From assembly GCF_002968285.2 (NCBI RefSeq), contig NZ_CP134400.1, forward strand, positions 3,844,001 to 3,908,000: 64,000 bases of DNA, given 5' to 3'. This DNA comes from Mycobacterium sp. ITM-2016-00318. Its GTDB lineage: Bacteria > Actinomycetota > Actinomycetes > Mycobacteriales > Mycobacteriaceae. The position numbers and the translations under genes were made by a program. Positions 31,321 to 39,213 of this stretch are shown piece after piece (positions within the stretch are counted from its first letter, which is position 1; each line of letters opens with the position of its first letter). Below the pieces are notes generated by a model. It saw only the letters and a list, made by a program, of their open reading frames with translations. It had not been told where the DNA came from and made no database searches.

Positions 31321-33654
31321 TTACAGGCCTTTGGGACGGGTGCCGATGACGCCGTCGGTGGCGAGCCGGTCCAGTTCGGTCGCGGTCAGCCCGCACAAAT
31401 CCGTCAGCACTTCCTCGTTGTGCTGCCCGAGCGTCGGCGGAGTGCGCCGCAGCCACCTTGCCATCCCGTCGAGGCGGGTGAACGGAGGACACGGATACAG
31501 TCCTTCGCCGGTGCGCGGATGCTCGAGCCGTTCGAAGAAGCCGCGGTGGATCAGTTGCTGGTTTCCGGTCACCAGTGACGGCGAGACGACCACCGCGGCC
31601 GGAATACCGGCTTGGGCAAGCCTTTCCGCGGCCACTTGGGGGTCTTGACCGGCTAGCCACTGTTCGAGGCCGACGTCATGGCCGCCGATGAGTTCGGCCA
31701 GCGCCGCGCGGTGTTCGTCGCTTCCTACGCTCACCGCGACCCACTCGTCTTCGCCCGCGCACCGGTAGACGTCCTGATCCGCCGTGGTGTGGCCCCGATT
31801 TCCGTGACGCTCCATGACCGTTCCGAAAACCTCGAATTCGATTGTCTGGATGGCTGTGACGTTGAGTACCGTCTCGATCATCGGCACCTCGACGAGCTGG
31901 CCTCGGCCCGTCCGGTCGGCGAACTCGAGCGCCGTCAGCGTCGCGAACGCCGCATGGGCGCCGGCGAGCGGATCGCACGCACCCCGCGGCGCGACGGGAG
32001 GACCGTCGGGCAGACCGGTCACCCATGCCAGCCCGGCGATCTGTTCCATCGTCGGCGCGAACCCCACGCGATCGCGCCACGGACCGGACAAGCCGAACGC
32101 GGGCATGCGCACGACGACAGCGGTCGGGTTGATTTCGAGCAGCGCGTCCGAGCCGAGGCCGAACTGATCCATCACCCGCGGTGAGAAGTTCTCGATGACG
32201 ACGTCGGCCTGCCGCACCAGTTCCCGGACCAGTCGAAGGCCGTCCTCGGACTGAAGATCGAGGGTGACCGACCACTTGTTGGTGTTCATCGCGTGGAAGA
32301 CCCAGCCGTACTCCCACCAGTCGTCGACGTCTTTGCGCATACCGCCGGAGTAGCGGATGCCGTCCGGACGCTGAATCGACTCGATCTTGATGACGTCGGC
32401 GCCGAACGCCGCAAGCGCGTTGGACGCGGCGGGACCGGCCCAGAACGCCGTGAAATCCAGCACTCGCACACCCGCAAGTGGCGCTGCAGCAGGCGTGGTC
32501 TGGGTTCCGGATTCCCTTGGCTCCCAGACGCGGACGTCGTCGGCCTCCCCTACCCCTGGAGCGGCGCGAACCGGCGCCTGGGCGGCGAGCGACATGAGCC
32601 ATGGTGCGCGTGGTTGCCGGAAGCCCGCCGGGTTGTGGATGTAGACACCCCTGGCTCGCAGGTGGTCCATGTCGGGGATGGTCGAGCCGTTGCCGAGCGG
32701 AGCCAGTGGCAGCCGGAAGAGCTGGCCGAGTTCGACGACTTCGTCGACGGTGCGCTCGCGCAGCCACGGGTCGATTCGCTCGCGGATCCAGTCGCGGTAG
32801 TCCCACCGGCCGATCTGGAACCGAAGCTGTTCGATCTCGGTGAACTCCTGGCAGTCGACCATCGCCGCGAAGTCCAGCCACTGCTGGCCGGTCACCATGC
32901 TGATGCCGACGTAGCCGTCCTTGGCCGGTTCGATCGACGGCACCTCGACCGAACGCCGCACGGGCGGGCGTTGCAGCAGCTGCGAGTGCAGCCATTCGCT
33001 GCTCTGCATCAACGTGATCGCTTCGAGCATGGACATGTCGAGGTGGCCGCCCGGTCCGCCGGCTGCGACGCGGCGGCGCAGCGTCATTGCGCCGTAGGCG
33101 GCCCACGTTCCGCCCATGTACTCGCCCAGCTCGCCGCCGATCGAGATCGGTGGACCTGCCGGGTCGCCCCGGAAGCCGGTCAGCCCGGATGCAGCCTGCA
33201 GGGTGAACTCGGTGGCGGGCCGATGCGACCACGGACCGGTCCAGCCGAAATCGGAGATCGTCACCACGATGCACCCCGGCCTGGCCTCGGCCAACCGTGT
33301 CGGATCGATTCCCAGAGCGGCGGCAGCGGCGCGGCCCGCGGTCACGACCACGATGTCGGCCCAGGCCAGCAGCTCGCCGGAAACGGCTGTCACGCTGCGC
33401 TTCCCGGCCGACAGATAGCTGAAGAGCGGCGATTCCGAGCCTTCGGCGAGCTCTCCTGCGGTTGCGGTGTAGCGGCGCAACGGATCTCCCGACACGGGCT
33501 CGACCTTCACCACATCGGCCCCTGCGTCGACAAGCAGCTTGCCGCAGTAACCGCCCGCGATACGGTCGCTGACCTCGACGACGCGCAGGTCATCGAGAGG
33601 AGTGGACGCTCCGTCGCTCACGCGCACAACCTCCCGCGGCCGTTTCTTTGTCAT
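31321..33654 (-). CDS. Tandem-fused CaiB/BaiF-type CoA transferase
   Basis: A 777-residue protein made of two class III CoA transferase domains in one chain. The N-terminal domain starts LDDLRVVEVSDRIAGGYCGK and the C-terminal one starts LAGVRVLDFTAFWAGPAASN (about residue 395). Single CaiB/Frc proteins are about 400 residues and dimerise in an interlocked ring, so the fusion probably makes the dimer from one chain. Neither half shows the textbook catalytic Asp segment clearly, so activity is uncertain. The ATG is preferred, next to a TTAGTAAC element. The gene is divergent from the FadR-type regulator. Confidence 0.85.
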   Translation of the reverse strand: MTKKRPREVVRVSDGASTPLDDLRVVEVSDRIAGGYCGKLLVDAGADVVKVEPVSGDPLRRYTATAGELAEGSESPLFSYLSAGKRSVTAVSGELLAWADIVVVTAGRAAAAALGIDPTRLAEARPGCIVVTISDFGWTGPWSHRPATEFTLQAASGLTGFRGDPAGPPISIGGELGEYMGGTWAAYGAMTLRRRVAAGGPGGHLDMSMLEAITLMQSSEWLHSQLLQRPPVRRSVEVPSIEPAKDGYVGISMVTGQQWLDFAAMVDCQEFTEIEQLRFQIGRWDYRDWIRERIDPWLRERTVDEVVELGQLFRLPLAPLGNGSTIPDMDHLRARGVYIHNPAGFRQPRAPWLMSLAAQAPVRAAPGVGEADDVRVWEPRESGTQTTPAAAPLAGVRVLDFTAFWAGPAASNALAAFGADVIKIESIQRPDGIRYSGGMRKDVDDWWEYGWVFHAMNTNKWSVTLDLQSEDGLRLVRELVRQADVVIENFSPRVMDQFGLGSDALLEINPTAVVVRMPAFGLSGPWRDRVGFAPTMEQIAGLAWVTGLPDGPPVAPRGACDPLAGAHAAFATLTALEFADRTGRGQLVEVPMIETVLNVTAIQTIEFEVFGTVMERHGNRGHTTADQDVYRCAGEDEWVAVSVGSDEHRAALAELIGGHDVGLEQWLAGQDPQVAAERLAQAGIPAAVVVSPSLVTGNQQLIHRGFFERLEHPRTGEGLYPCPPFTRLDGMARWLRRTPPTLGQHNEEVLTDLCGLTATELDRLATDGVIGTRPKGL

Positions 33655-33718
33655 CTTAGTAACTTTTGTCAGATAGCCGGTCGGTACACCCCAGGTAGCA
33701 CGCCTATCGCTGTTAACA
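33655..33718. promoter_or_regulatory. Divergent promoter region with AT-rich sites
   Basis: TTAGTAACTTTTGTCAGATAG lies directly before the CoA transferase start and resembles the AGTAA-ATAG elements elsewhere. TGTTAACA (33711-33718) lies ten bases before the GntR gene and matches the octamer at 24239-24246. Autoregulation by the FadR-type protein is likely. Confidence 0.55.
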
Positions 33719-33728
33719 TTGCCATGCA

Positions 33729-34538
33729 ATGACAACACTGGGAATCGGCCCTGAAGCGCGGCGCCGGCTGGGGGCCCGCAGGACGGCCGAGATCGTCGCC
33801 GACGAGCTCCGTCGTCAGATCATCGACGGAGAGCTGTCCGACGGCGACCTACTGCCGCGCCAGGAAGTGCTCGTCGAGCAGTTCAACGTCAGCCTGGTGT
33901 CGCTGCGGGAAGCCCTGCGAATCCTCGAGACAGAGGGCCTGGTCTCGGTGCGCCGTGGTAACCGCGGCGGCGCTGTGGTGCACGCTCCGGCCAAGGCGAG
34001 CGCCGCCTACATGCTGGGTCTGCTGCTGCAGAGCGACACCGTGCCGCTGGCCGACCTCGCAACCGCGTTACAGGAGCTCGACCCCATGTGTACCGCGCTC
34101 GCCGCGAAGCGACCGGATCGCGTGGAGACGCTGGTGCCCAGGCTCAAAGAGATCAATGACTTGATGGCCGAGCACATCGAGGACGGCGCGAAGTTCACCG
34201 AGATCGGCGGCCAGTTCCACGATGAGATCATTCGGGGCTGCGGAAATCACACGATGATCGCCGTGGTCGGCAGCCTCGAGACGCTGTGGTCCGGCCACCT
34301 GAACATGTGGGCCAAGGAAACCGCCGCACGCGGCGAGTATCCGTCGATGAGCAAGCGCCGCATCGCATTGTCTATCCACACCAAACTGACGGATGCGATC
34401 GAAGCCGGTGACGCCGATCGCGCGCGCAAGATCGCCGCCCGCCACATCGCTGACACGCAGACCTACTTCAGCGCAGGCGATCCCGAGCAGCGGATCGTGG
34501 CCCTGTCGCCTCAGGCGCTCGCCCGCCGCCAGCGCTGA
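33729..34538 (+). CDS. GntR-family regulator, FadR subfamily
   Basis: A 269-residue regulator. The N-terminal winged HTH includes ELRRQIIDGELSDGDLLPRQ and VSLVSLREALRILETEGLV (about 25-80). The C-terminal all-helical FCD domain holds HDEIIRGCGN and HTKLTDAIEAGDADRARKIAARH, whose Asp and His residues bind a metal or small acid in this family. Effectors are usually organic acids or acyl-CoA esters. It is divergent from the CoA transferase and is the only regulator between the many AT-rich elements, so it is the leading candidate to control them. Confidence 0.9.
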   Translation: MTTLGIGPEARRRLGARRTAEIVADELRRQIIDGELSDGDLLPRQEVLVEQFNVSLVSLREALRILETEGLVSVRRGNRGGAVVHAPAKASAAYMLGLLLQSDTVPLADLATALQELDPMCTALAAKRPDRVETLVPRLKEINDLMAEHIEDGAKFTEIGGQFHDEIIRGCGNHTMIAVVGSLETLWSGHLNMWAKETAARGEYPSMSKRRIALSIHTKLTDAIEAGDADRARKIAARHIADTQTYFSAGDPEQRIVALSPQALARRQR

Positions 34539-34548
34539 AAGGTGCTGT

Positions 34549-35268
34549 GTGCGTACGGCGTTGATCACCGGTGGCAGCGGCGGTATCGGCAAGGAATGCG
34601 GACGCAAGCTCGCTGAACTCGGCTACGACGTCGTGCTGACCGCCCGGCGCGAGGAGCCACTGCGCGCCGCCGCCACCGAGATGGGTGCGCGTTACGCCGT
34701 CGCCGATGCCAGCGATCCGGAGAAGTTCGTGCCCGCGGTCGAGGCGGCGGGAGATATCGACCTGCTCGTGCACGCCTCGGGGGTGCTCGGCGGGACTTAT
34801 GCCCGCAAGCAGACTTTCGAGCAGTGGCGAGAGACCATGGCAGCCAACCTCGACTCCTGTTTCGTCGTCACTTCGACGGCGCTACCGCGGATGAAGTCGG
34901 GTTCGCGGTTCGTGTTCATCTCGTCGTCGGCCGCGCACGAACCGATGATGGCCAGGACGGCGTACTCCGCGTCGAAGGCGGGCATGAACGCGTTCGCCGG
35001 CGCGCTGGCACAGGAGGTCGACCGCGACGGCATCAACGTCCACATCGTGACACCGGGGCCGGTGGAAACCGAGATGTTGCAGGATGTTCCGTTCGAGATG
35101 TGGGCGATCCGCGCTAGCGACGTCGCCGACGCCGTCGCCTGGCTGGACACCCTCGACCCGTCGGTCGACATCCCGGAGATCAGGCTGCACGCAATCACGC
35201 GCGGTCCGTCAGCGCGGGCGCCGATCGTGCCTCTCGGCGCCGAGCGTCGCGCGGCCCGCACCAAGTGA
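34549..35268 (+). CDS. Short-chain dehydrogenase/reductase
   Basis: A 239-residue SDR starting at a GTG eleven bases after the regulator's stop, with AAAGG upstream. The cofactor motif TGGSGGIGKECG occupies residues 7-18 or so, HASG replaces NNAG, and the catalytic motif is YSASKAGMN. It is probably co-transcribed with the GntR gene. The stop codon lies inside the left arm of the following terminator hairpin. Confidence 0.88.
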   Translation: MRTALITGGSGGIGKECGRKLAELGYDVVLTARREEPLRAAATEMGARYAVADASDPEKFVPAVEAAGDIDLLVHASGVLGGTYARKQTFEQWRETMAANLDSCFVVTSTALPRMKSGSRFVFISSSAAHEPMMARTAYSASKAGMNAFAGALAQEVDRDGINVHIVTPGPVETEMLQDVPFEMWAIRASDVADAVAWLDTLDPSVDIPEIRLHAITRGPSARAPIVPLGAERRAARTK

Positions 35269-35315
35269 TTTCGGCGCGCTAACCGACGCTGAGCGCACGT
35301 CAGCGCGCCGAAATC
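35267..35315. terminator. Bidirectional hairpin terminator
   Basis: GATTTCGGCGCGCT and AGCGCGCCGAAATC are exact 14-base reverse complements around 21 bases. The hairpin is placed between the converging SDR and amidohydrolase genes. Confidence 0.8.
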
Positions 35316-35316
35316 G

Positions 35317-36447
35317 CTAAAGCGACTTGACCATCGACGGAAGCCCGTAAAGCGCGGTCGCATTCCCGCGCATGATTCGCTCGCGCTGATCGGCGGGAAA
35401 CCGGCGGATCGCCCAGTCCGGTGCGTCGTAGCTCCAATGCGGATAATCCGTCGAGAACATGATGTTGTCGCCGAGGTCCATCATCTCGATGTACTCGCGG
35501 TACTCCGTGACGTTGACCTCCTCGAGCGGTTGGGTGGTGAACCGCACGTGCTCGCGGACATAGTCGGACGGCTTGCGCCGCACATGCGGGAGATCGGACT
35601 TGCGGTGCTCCCAGATCCGGTCCATTCGCGACATCACTCCCATCGCCCAGGTGAAGCCGCCCTCGACGAACACCACCCTCAGGTCGGGGTGCCGGTCGAA
35701 TGCGCCGTCGAACACCAGGCTCATGAGATGTGAGACGTAGAGCAGCGGCCAGGCGGCGAAGAAGTCGTGCCAGTGCGCGGGGTTGCCGACGGGGAATATC
35801 GGTATCAACTCGTACGGCGTCTGCCCCATCAGGTGGGTCGCGACCGGCAGTCCGTTACGCGACGCAGCCTCGTACATCGGGTCGAAATGCGGGCTGCCGA
35901 AGGGTATTCCGCGGGTCTGTGGCGTGATCAGCACCTCGGCCATATAGGGATGGCCCGCCCACCGCTCGATCTCCCGCGCAGCCTGGATCGGGTCCTGCGC
36001 GGTCACGCTGACAGCGCCGCGCCAGCGTCCGTGCCAGTTGTTGTCGCCGAGCCACACGTCGGCCAACCAGTCGTTGTAGGTCGACTTGAGCACGTGCTCG
36101 GCCTGCGGCAGCTGCGCATCGCACATCGGCTCCAGCACCGCGATGCTGACCCCGGCTTCGACGAGCAGTTGCTGGGCGGCGAAGTCCGGATCGCTGCCTG
36201 CGGCGCCCCCGCTGGGCGGTGACGCGTCGACGCGCAGCGAACTCGTCTTGTACGCATCGGGCGTGTCGTAGAAGTACGACAGCGGCGATACGGCGTTGCC
36301 CGTCGGCCAGAGCTTGTCCTTCCACTCCGGCGGCGCATAGGACTTCAGCACCTCCGCCGACACCGGCAGCGGGTGCACATCGGTGTCGACGATGGTCACC
36401 GCGATGTCCTTGCCGACAGCTTCGTCAACGCGTTCGACGATCGTCAT
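35317..36447 (-). CDS. Amidohydrolase 2 family metal-dependent hydrolase/decarboxylase
   Basis: A 376-residue TIM-barrel enzyme of the amidohydrolase-related (ACMSD-like) family. The metal-binding start reads VDTDVHPLP (about 24-32), the middle His is in PVATHLMGQ, the second pair includes YVSHLMSLVFDGAFDRHPDLR, and the terminal metal/catalytic Asp is in FSTDYPHW. Members decarboxylate or hydrolyse ring and beta-keto acids. It overlaps the upstream paralogue by ATGA, so the two act together. Four such proteins occur in the window. Confidence 0.87.
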   Translation of the reverse strand: MTIVERVDEAVGKDIAVTIVDTDVHPLPVSAEVLKSYAPPEWKDKLWPTGNAVSPLSYFYDTPDAYKTSSLRVDASPPSGGAAGSDPDFAAQQLLVEAGVSIAVLEPMCDAQLPQAEHVLKSTYNDWLADVWLGDNNWHGRWRGAVSVTAQDPIQAAREIERWAGHPYMAEVLITPQTRGIPFGSPHFDPMYEAASRNGLPVATHLMGQTPYELIPIFPVGNPAHWHDFFAAWPLLYVSHLMSLVFDGAFDRHPDLRVVFVEGGFTWAMGVMSRMDRIWEHRKSDLPHVRRKPSDYVREHVRFTTQPLEEVNVTEYREYIEMMDLGDNIMFSTDYPHWSYDAPDWAIRRFPADQRERIMRGNATALYGLPSMVKSL

Positions 36448-37499
36448 GTGAAGCTTCCTTCCAGAGTGGCCGCGATCCCGTAGAGGTCGCTTCCATTGCG
36501 CCACAACAGCTTTTCCCGCTTGCCGGCTGACAGTCCCGCTGCGGCGGCGGCCGGACCGGTTGCCGACCAGTGCGGGTAGGCGGACCCGTACATCAACAGG
36601 TCCGCCTTGTCGGTGAAGTCCATCCACCGCTCGGCCTGCCTCTCGTCCGTCGGCCCGTCGAGGGCGGAGGTGCAGTAGCGCACGTGGTCGGGCAGGTACT
36701 CGCTCGGATATCTGTCGACCCACGGCGTCTGGTCGCGCATCGACATCCAGAACGTGTCGAGCCGCCACATCAACGGGGTGAGTAGGTCGTAGCCGCCGTC
36801 GGCGAAGACGAATCGCAGATCGGGATGCCTGCCGAAAACGCCCTCGATGATCAGCGTCGCGAGATGGACGAAGGAGTTCAGCGGCATGAACGCCGCATAC
36901 CCGGGGTAGGTGAAGGCGTGGCCCGCGAACGTCGGCGCGTAGTCGACGCCGTTGCCCCCGTTGATGTGGACCGCGACCGGCAACCCGTGGGCGGCGGCGG
37001 CTTCCCAGATCGGCTCGAACACCGGCTTGCCGTAGGGCTCGCGCGACTGCAGCGGAACACCGACCTGCACCATCTTAGGATGGCCGGCCAGCCGTTCGAT
37101 CTCGGCGACCGCACCGTTCACGTCCTCGGGGTTCACCCGGATCGTGCCGTAGAAGCGGTTGGTGGCGTCGGGTTCGAGCCAGCGGTCGATCAACCAGTCG
37201 TTGACCGCCGCACAGATCCGGCTGTTGAGCAGGTAGTCGGCGATGTTGCCACGCGTCGGCGGATTGAGGATCGCGTAGTCGACGCCACCCTCCGCGAACA
37301 AGTGGCGGGTCACGGTGTCGGGATCCGAGCCCGGATACCCGTCGCCGTACAGGTCCCGGCGGTAGTCGCCGCCGGGCGCCTGGTACCACTGCAGTTCGAC
37401 ATCCGGAATGGCCCGCAGCTTGTGTGCGGGCGAGATGTAGCGCCGGATCTCGGCGTTGTAGCGGAAATTCGGCTGCACATTGGCGTCGATGACACTCAT
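36444..37499 (-). CDS. Amidohydrolase 2 family metal-dependent hydrolase/decarboxylase
   Basis: A 351-residue homologue of the previous protein. The N-terminal motif is VIDANVQPNF, where the usual His-x-His is changed to Asn-x-Gln, so the first metal pair may be missing. Later motifs remain: PVAVHINGG, GVFGRHPDLRFVFADGG and YGSAYPHW (Ser in place of Thr, Ala in place of Asp). Loss of several ligands suggests a non-catalytic partner of the downstream paralogue or a changed activity. The ATG follows a MIRU-like element. Confidence 0.82.
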   Translation of the reverse strand: MSVIDANVQPNFRYNAEIRRYISPAHKLRAIPDVELQWYQAPGGDYRRDLYGDGYPGSDPDTVTRHLFAEGGVDYAILNPPTRGNIADYLLNSRICAAVNDWLIDRWLEPDATNRFYGTIRVNPEDVNGAVAEIERLAGHPKMVQVGVPLQSREPYGKPVFEPIWEAAAAHGLPVAVHINGGNGVDYAPTFAGHAFTYPGYAAFMPLNSFVHLATLIIEGVFGRHPDLRFVFADGGYDLLTPLMWRLDTFWMSMRDQTPWVDRYPSEYLPDHVRYCTSALDGPTDERQAERWMDFTDKADLLMYGSAYPHWSATGPAAAAAGLSAGKREKLLWRNGSDLYGIAATLEGSFT

Positions 37500-37564
37500 G
37501 CGCCGACCTCGCAGGCTCCGCCGGCGCATTCTGTCCCGTTGATTCGCTCGCAAGCTTCGCTCAT
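37496..37564 (-). repeat. MIRU-like intergenic repeat encoding a 22-residue Cys-containing peptide, copy 2
   Basis: This 69-base element fills exactly the gap between the Rieske ferredoxin-like stop and the amidohydrolase start. It reads as MSEACERI, then a stretch with Cys at positions 13 and 18, ending ACEVGA. Its first 23 bases after the initial base are identical to those of copy 1 at 13184. Start and stop overlap both neighbours by four bases, as in copy 1. Confidence 0.75.
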
Positions 37565-37917
37565 GCGGTGAGATACACCTGCCCCTCGGCCACATCCACC
37601 TCGTACGTGCGGACCCGCTTGCTCGGGTCAGCGAGGTTCGCACCCGTAGTGATGTCGAACTCCCAGTTGTGCCACGGGCAGCGCGCGATCTGCCCTTCGC
37701 GCACGTACCGCACCCCGCCCGGTGCGTCCGGCGCGAACTCCGTGGTGCCGCCCACGTAACCGGCGCACAGCGGTGCGCCTTCGTGCGAGCAGTAATTGGC
37801 GATCGCGTACAGCGAGCCGTCGATGTTGTAGACGCCCACGCCGAATGCGCCCGCCTCGACCAGCTTCATCGTTCCGGGAGGCAGGTCCTCGATCGCACAC
37901 ACCGGACGGCGCTGCAT
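37561..37917 (-). CDS. Rieske-type ferredoxin-like protein with a long loop
   Basis: A 118-residue single Rieske [2Fe-2S] domain. Ligands are in CSHEG and CPWHNWEFD. The stretch between the two ligand pairs is 34 residues, about twice the usual 15-17, because of an inserted segment GGTTEFAPDAPGG. It may pass electrons to an oxygenase or, with the two amidohydrolases in the same operon, be part of a dedicated enzyme. The start is ATG. It is divergent from a P450 and shares the 36-bp AT-rich element. Confidence 0.82.
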   Translation of the reverse strand: MQRRPVCAIEDLPPGTMKLVEAGAFGVGVYNIDGSLYAIANYCSHEGAPLCAGYVGGTTEFAPDAPGGVRYVREGQIARCPWHNWEFDITTGANLADPSKRVRTYEVDVAEGQVYLTA

Positions 37918-37936
37918 CTACGTCCCCTTCAGATTT

Positions 37937-37972
37937 CCTTGACCTAGAATACTAAAATAGTAAAGATAGAGC
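37937..37972. promoter_or_regulatory. 36-bp AT-rich element before the P450-ADH operon
   Basis: CCTTGACCTAGAAT followed by ACTAAAATAGTAAAGATAG. The central TACTAAAATAGTA is an inverted repeat. The first 14 bases are identical to the element at 29928-29963 (read on the minus strand there). The element ends 36 bases before the P450 start codon. Confidence 0.7.
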
Positions 37973-38007
37973 GAACGACTAGCTAGACGCTGCTGTCTGG
38001 AGGCACT

Positions 38008-39213
38008 GTGACGCTCAGCACGGAACCGCACGACCAGCCAGCCCCCGACATCGAGACCGACCCTTACGGCTTCTTCCAACACATGCGCAAGACAGCGCCG
38101 GTTTGGCGCGGGACGCTCATGGAGAGCGACCTGATGCCGGAAGAGCTGAAGAATCCGGAAAACTGGACGCTGTTCGACTTCGAGAGTGTCTTCACTGCCT
38201 TCCGCGAGGACACAGTGTTCGCCTCGGAGATGTACAACCAGACAATCGGACTGGTCTTTGGGCCGACGATTCTCGGCATGGCGGGCAAGCAGCATCACGA
38301 CCACCGCAGCCTGGTGAGCAAGGCGTTCAAGCAGAGCACGCTGGCGGCTTGGGAACCCGAGGTGATCGACCCGATCTGCGATCAGCTCGTCGATGAGTTC
38401 AAGCACGCGGGGGAAGTCGATCTGGTCAAGGCGGTGACGTTCGAGTTCCCGACCCGCGTGACCGCTGCACTGCTCGGCCTGCCGCAGGAGGATCTGGAGA
38501 TGTTCCGGCGGCTGTCGCTGGACCTGATTTCGATCACCCAGGACATCGAGGCAGGACTGAACGCGTCGGTCGAGCTGGGCACCTACTTTCAAGAGCAGGT
38601 GGACCAGCGCCGCAGCGCGATGACCAAGGATGTCATCGGCGATCTGGTGGCCGCAGAGGTCGACGGCGAGAAACTCAGCGACGAAGCAATCATCTCGTTT
38701 CTGCGCCTGCTGCTGCCGGCCGGATTGGAGACCACCTACCGATCGTCGGGGAATCTGCTCTACTTGCTCCTCACCCACCCTGAACAGCTCGCGGCGGTGC
38801 AGCGAGACCGCGACCTCATTCCCGCAGCGATCGAGGAGGGGATCCGCTTCGAGACGCCGCTGGTCCTGGTGGCGCGCAACACGACTCGCGATGTCGAGAT
38901 GCACGGTATGACGATCCCAGAGGGCGCGTCGATCACGCTCTGTATGGGTTCGGCCAACCGCGACGAAAAGCGTTGGGAGAATCCGGATGTGTTCGACATC
39001 CACCGACCGCGCCGCGCGCACATCTCGTTCGCGGGCGGCATCCACAGCTGCCTCGGCATGCACCTGGCCAGGGTGGAGACGACGGCGATGCTCAACAGCC
39101 TCTTTGATCGAGTGACCGATCTGCAGCTCCTCGAGGACGAGGACGCCAAGATCGTCGGTATGCCCTTTCGCTCGCCGAAGCACTTGCCGGTGACCTTCCG
39201 GTCCATCGCATGA
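38008..39213 (+). CDS. Cytochrome P450
   Basis: A 401-residue P450 starting at a GTG with GGAGG seven bases upstream. The heme ligand is C348 in FAGGIHSCLG, ExxR is in IEEGIRF, and the I-helix is AGLETTYRS, again with Glu in place of Asp. It overlaps the NDMA-dependent alcohol dehydrogenase by ATGA. That arrangement implies hydroxylation of an alkyl group followed by oxidation of the alcohol. Confidence 0.93.
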   Translation: MTLSTEPHDQPAPDIETDPYGFFQHMRKTAPVWRGTLMESDLMPEELKNPENWTLFDFESVFTAFREDTVFASEMYNQTIGLVFGPTILGMAGKQHHDHRSLVSKAFKQSTLAAWEPEVIDPICDQLVDEFKHAGEVDLVKAVTFEFPTRVTAALLGLPQEDLEMFRRLSLDLISITQDIEAGLNASVELGTYFQEQVDQRRSAMTKDVIGDLVAAEVDGEKLSDEAIISFLRLLLPAGLETTYRSSGNLLYLLLTHPEQLAAVQRDRDLIPAAIEEGIRFETPLVLVARNTTRDVEMHGMTIPEGASITLCMGSANRDEKRWENPDVFDIHRPRRAHISFAGGIHSCLGMHLARVETTAMLNSLFDRVTDLQLLEDEDAKIVGMPFRSPKHLPVTFRSIA

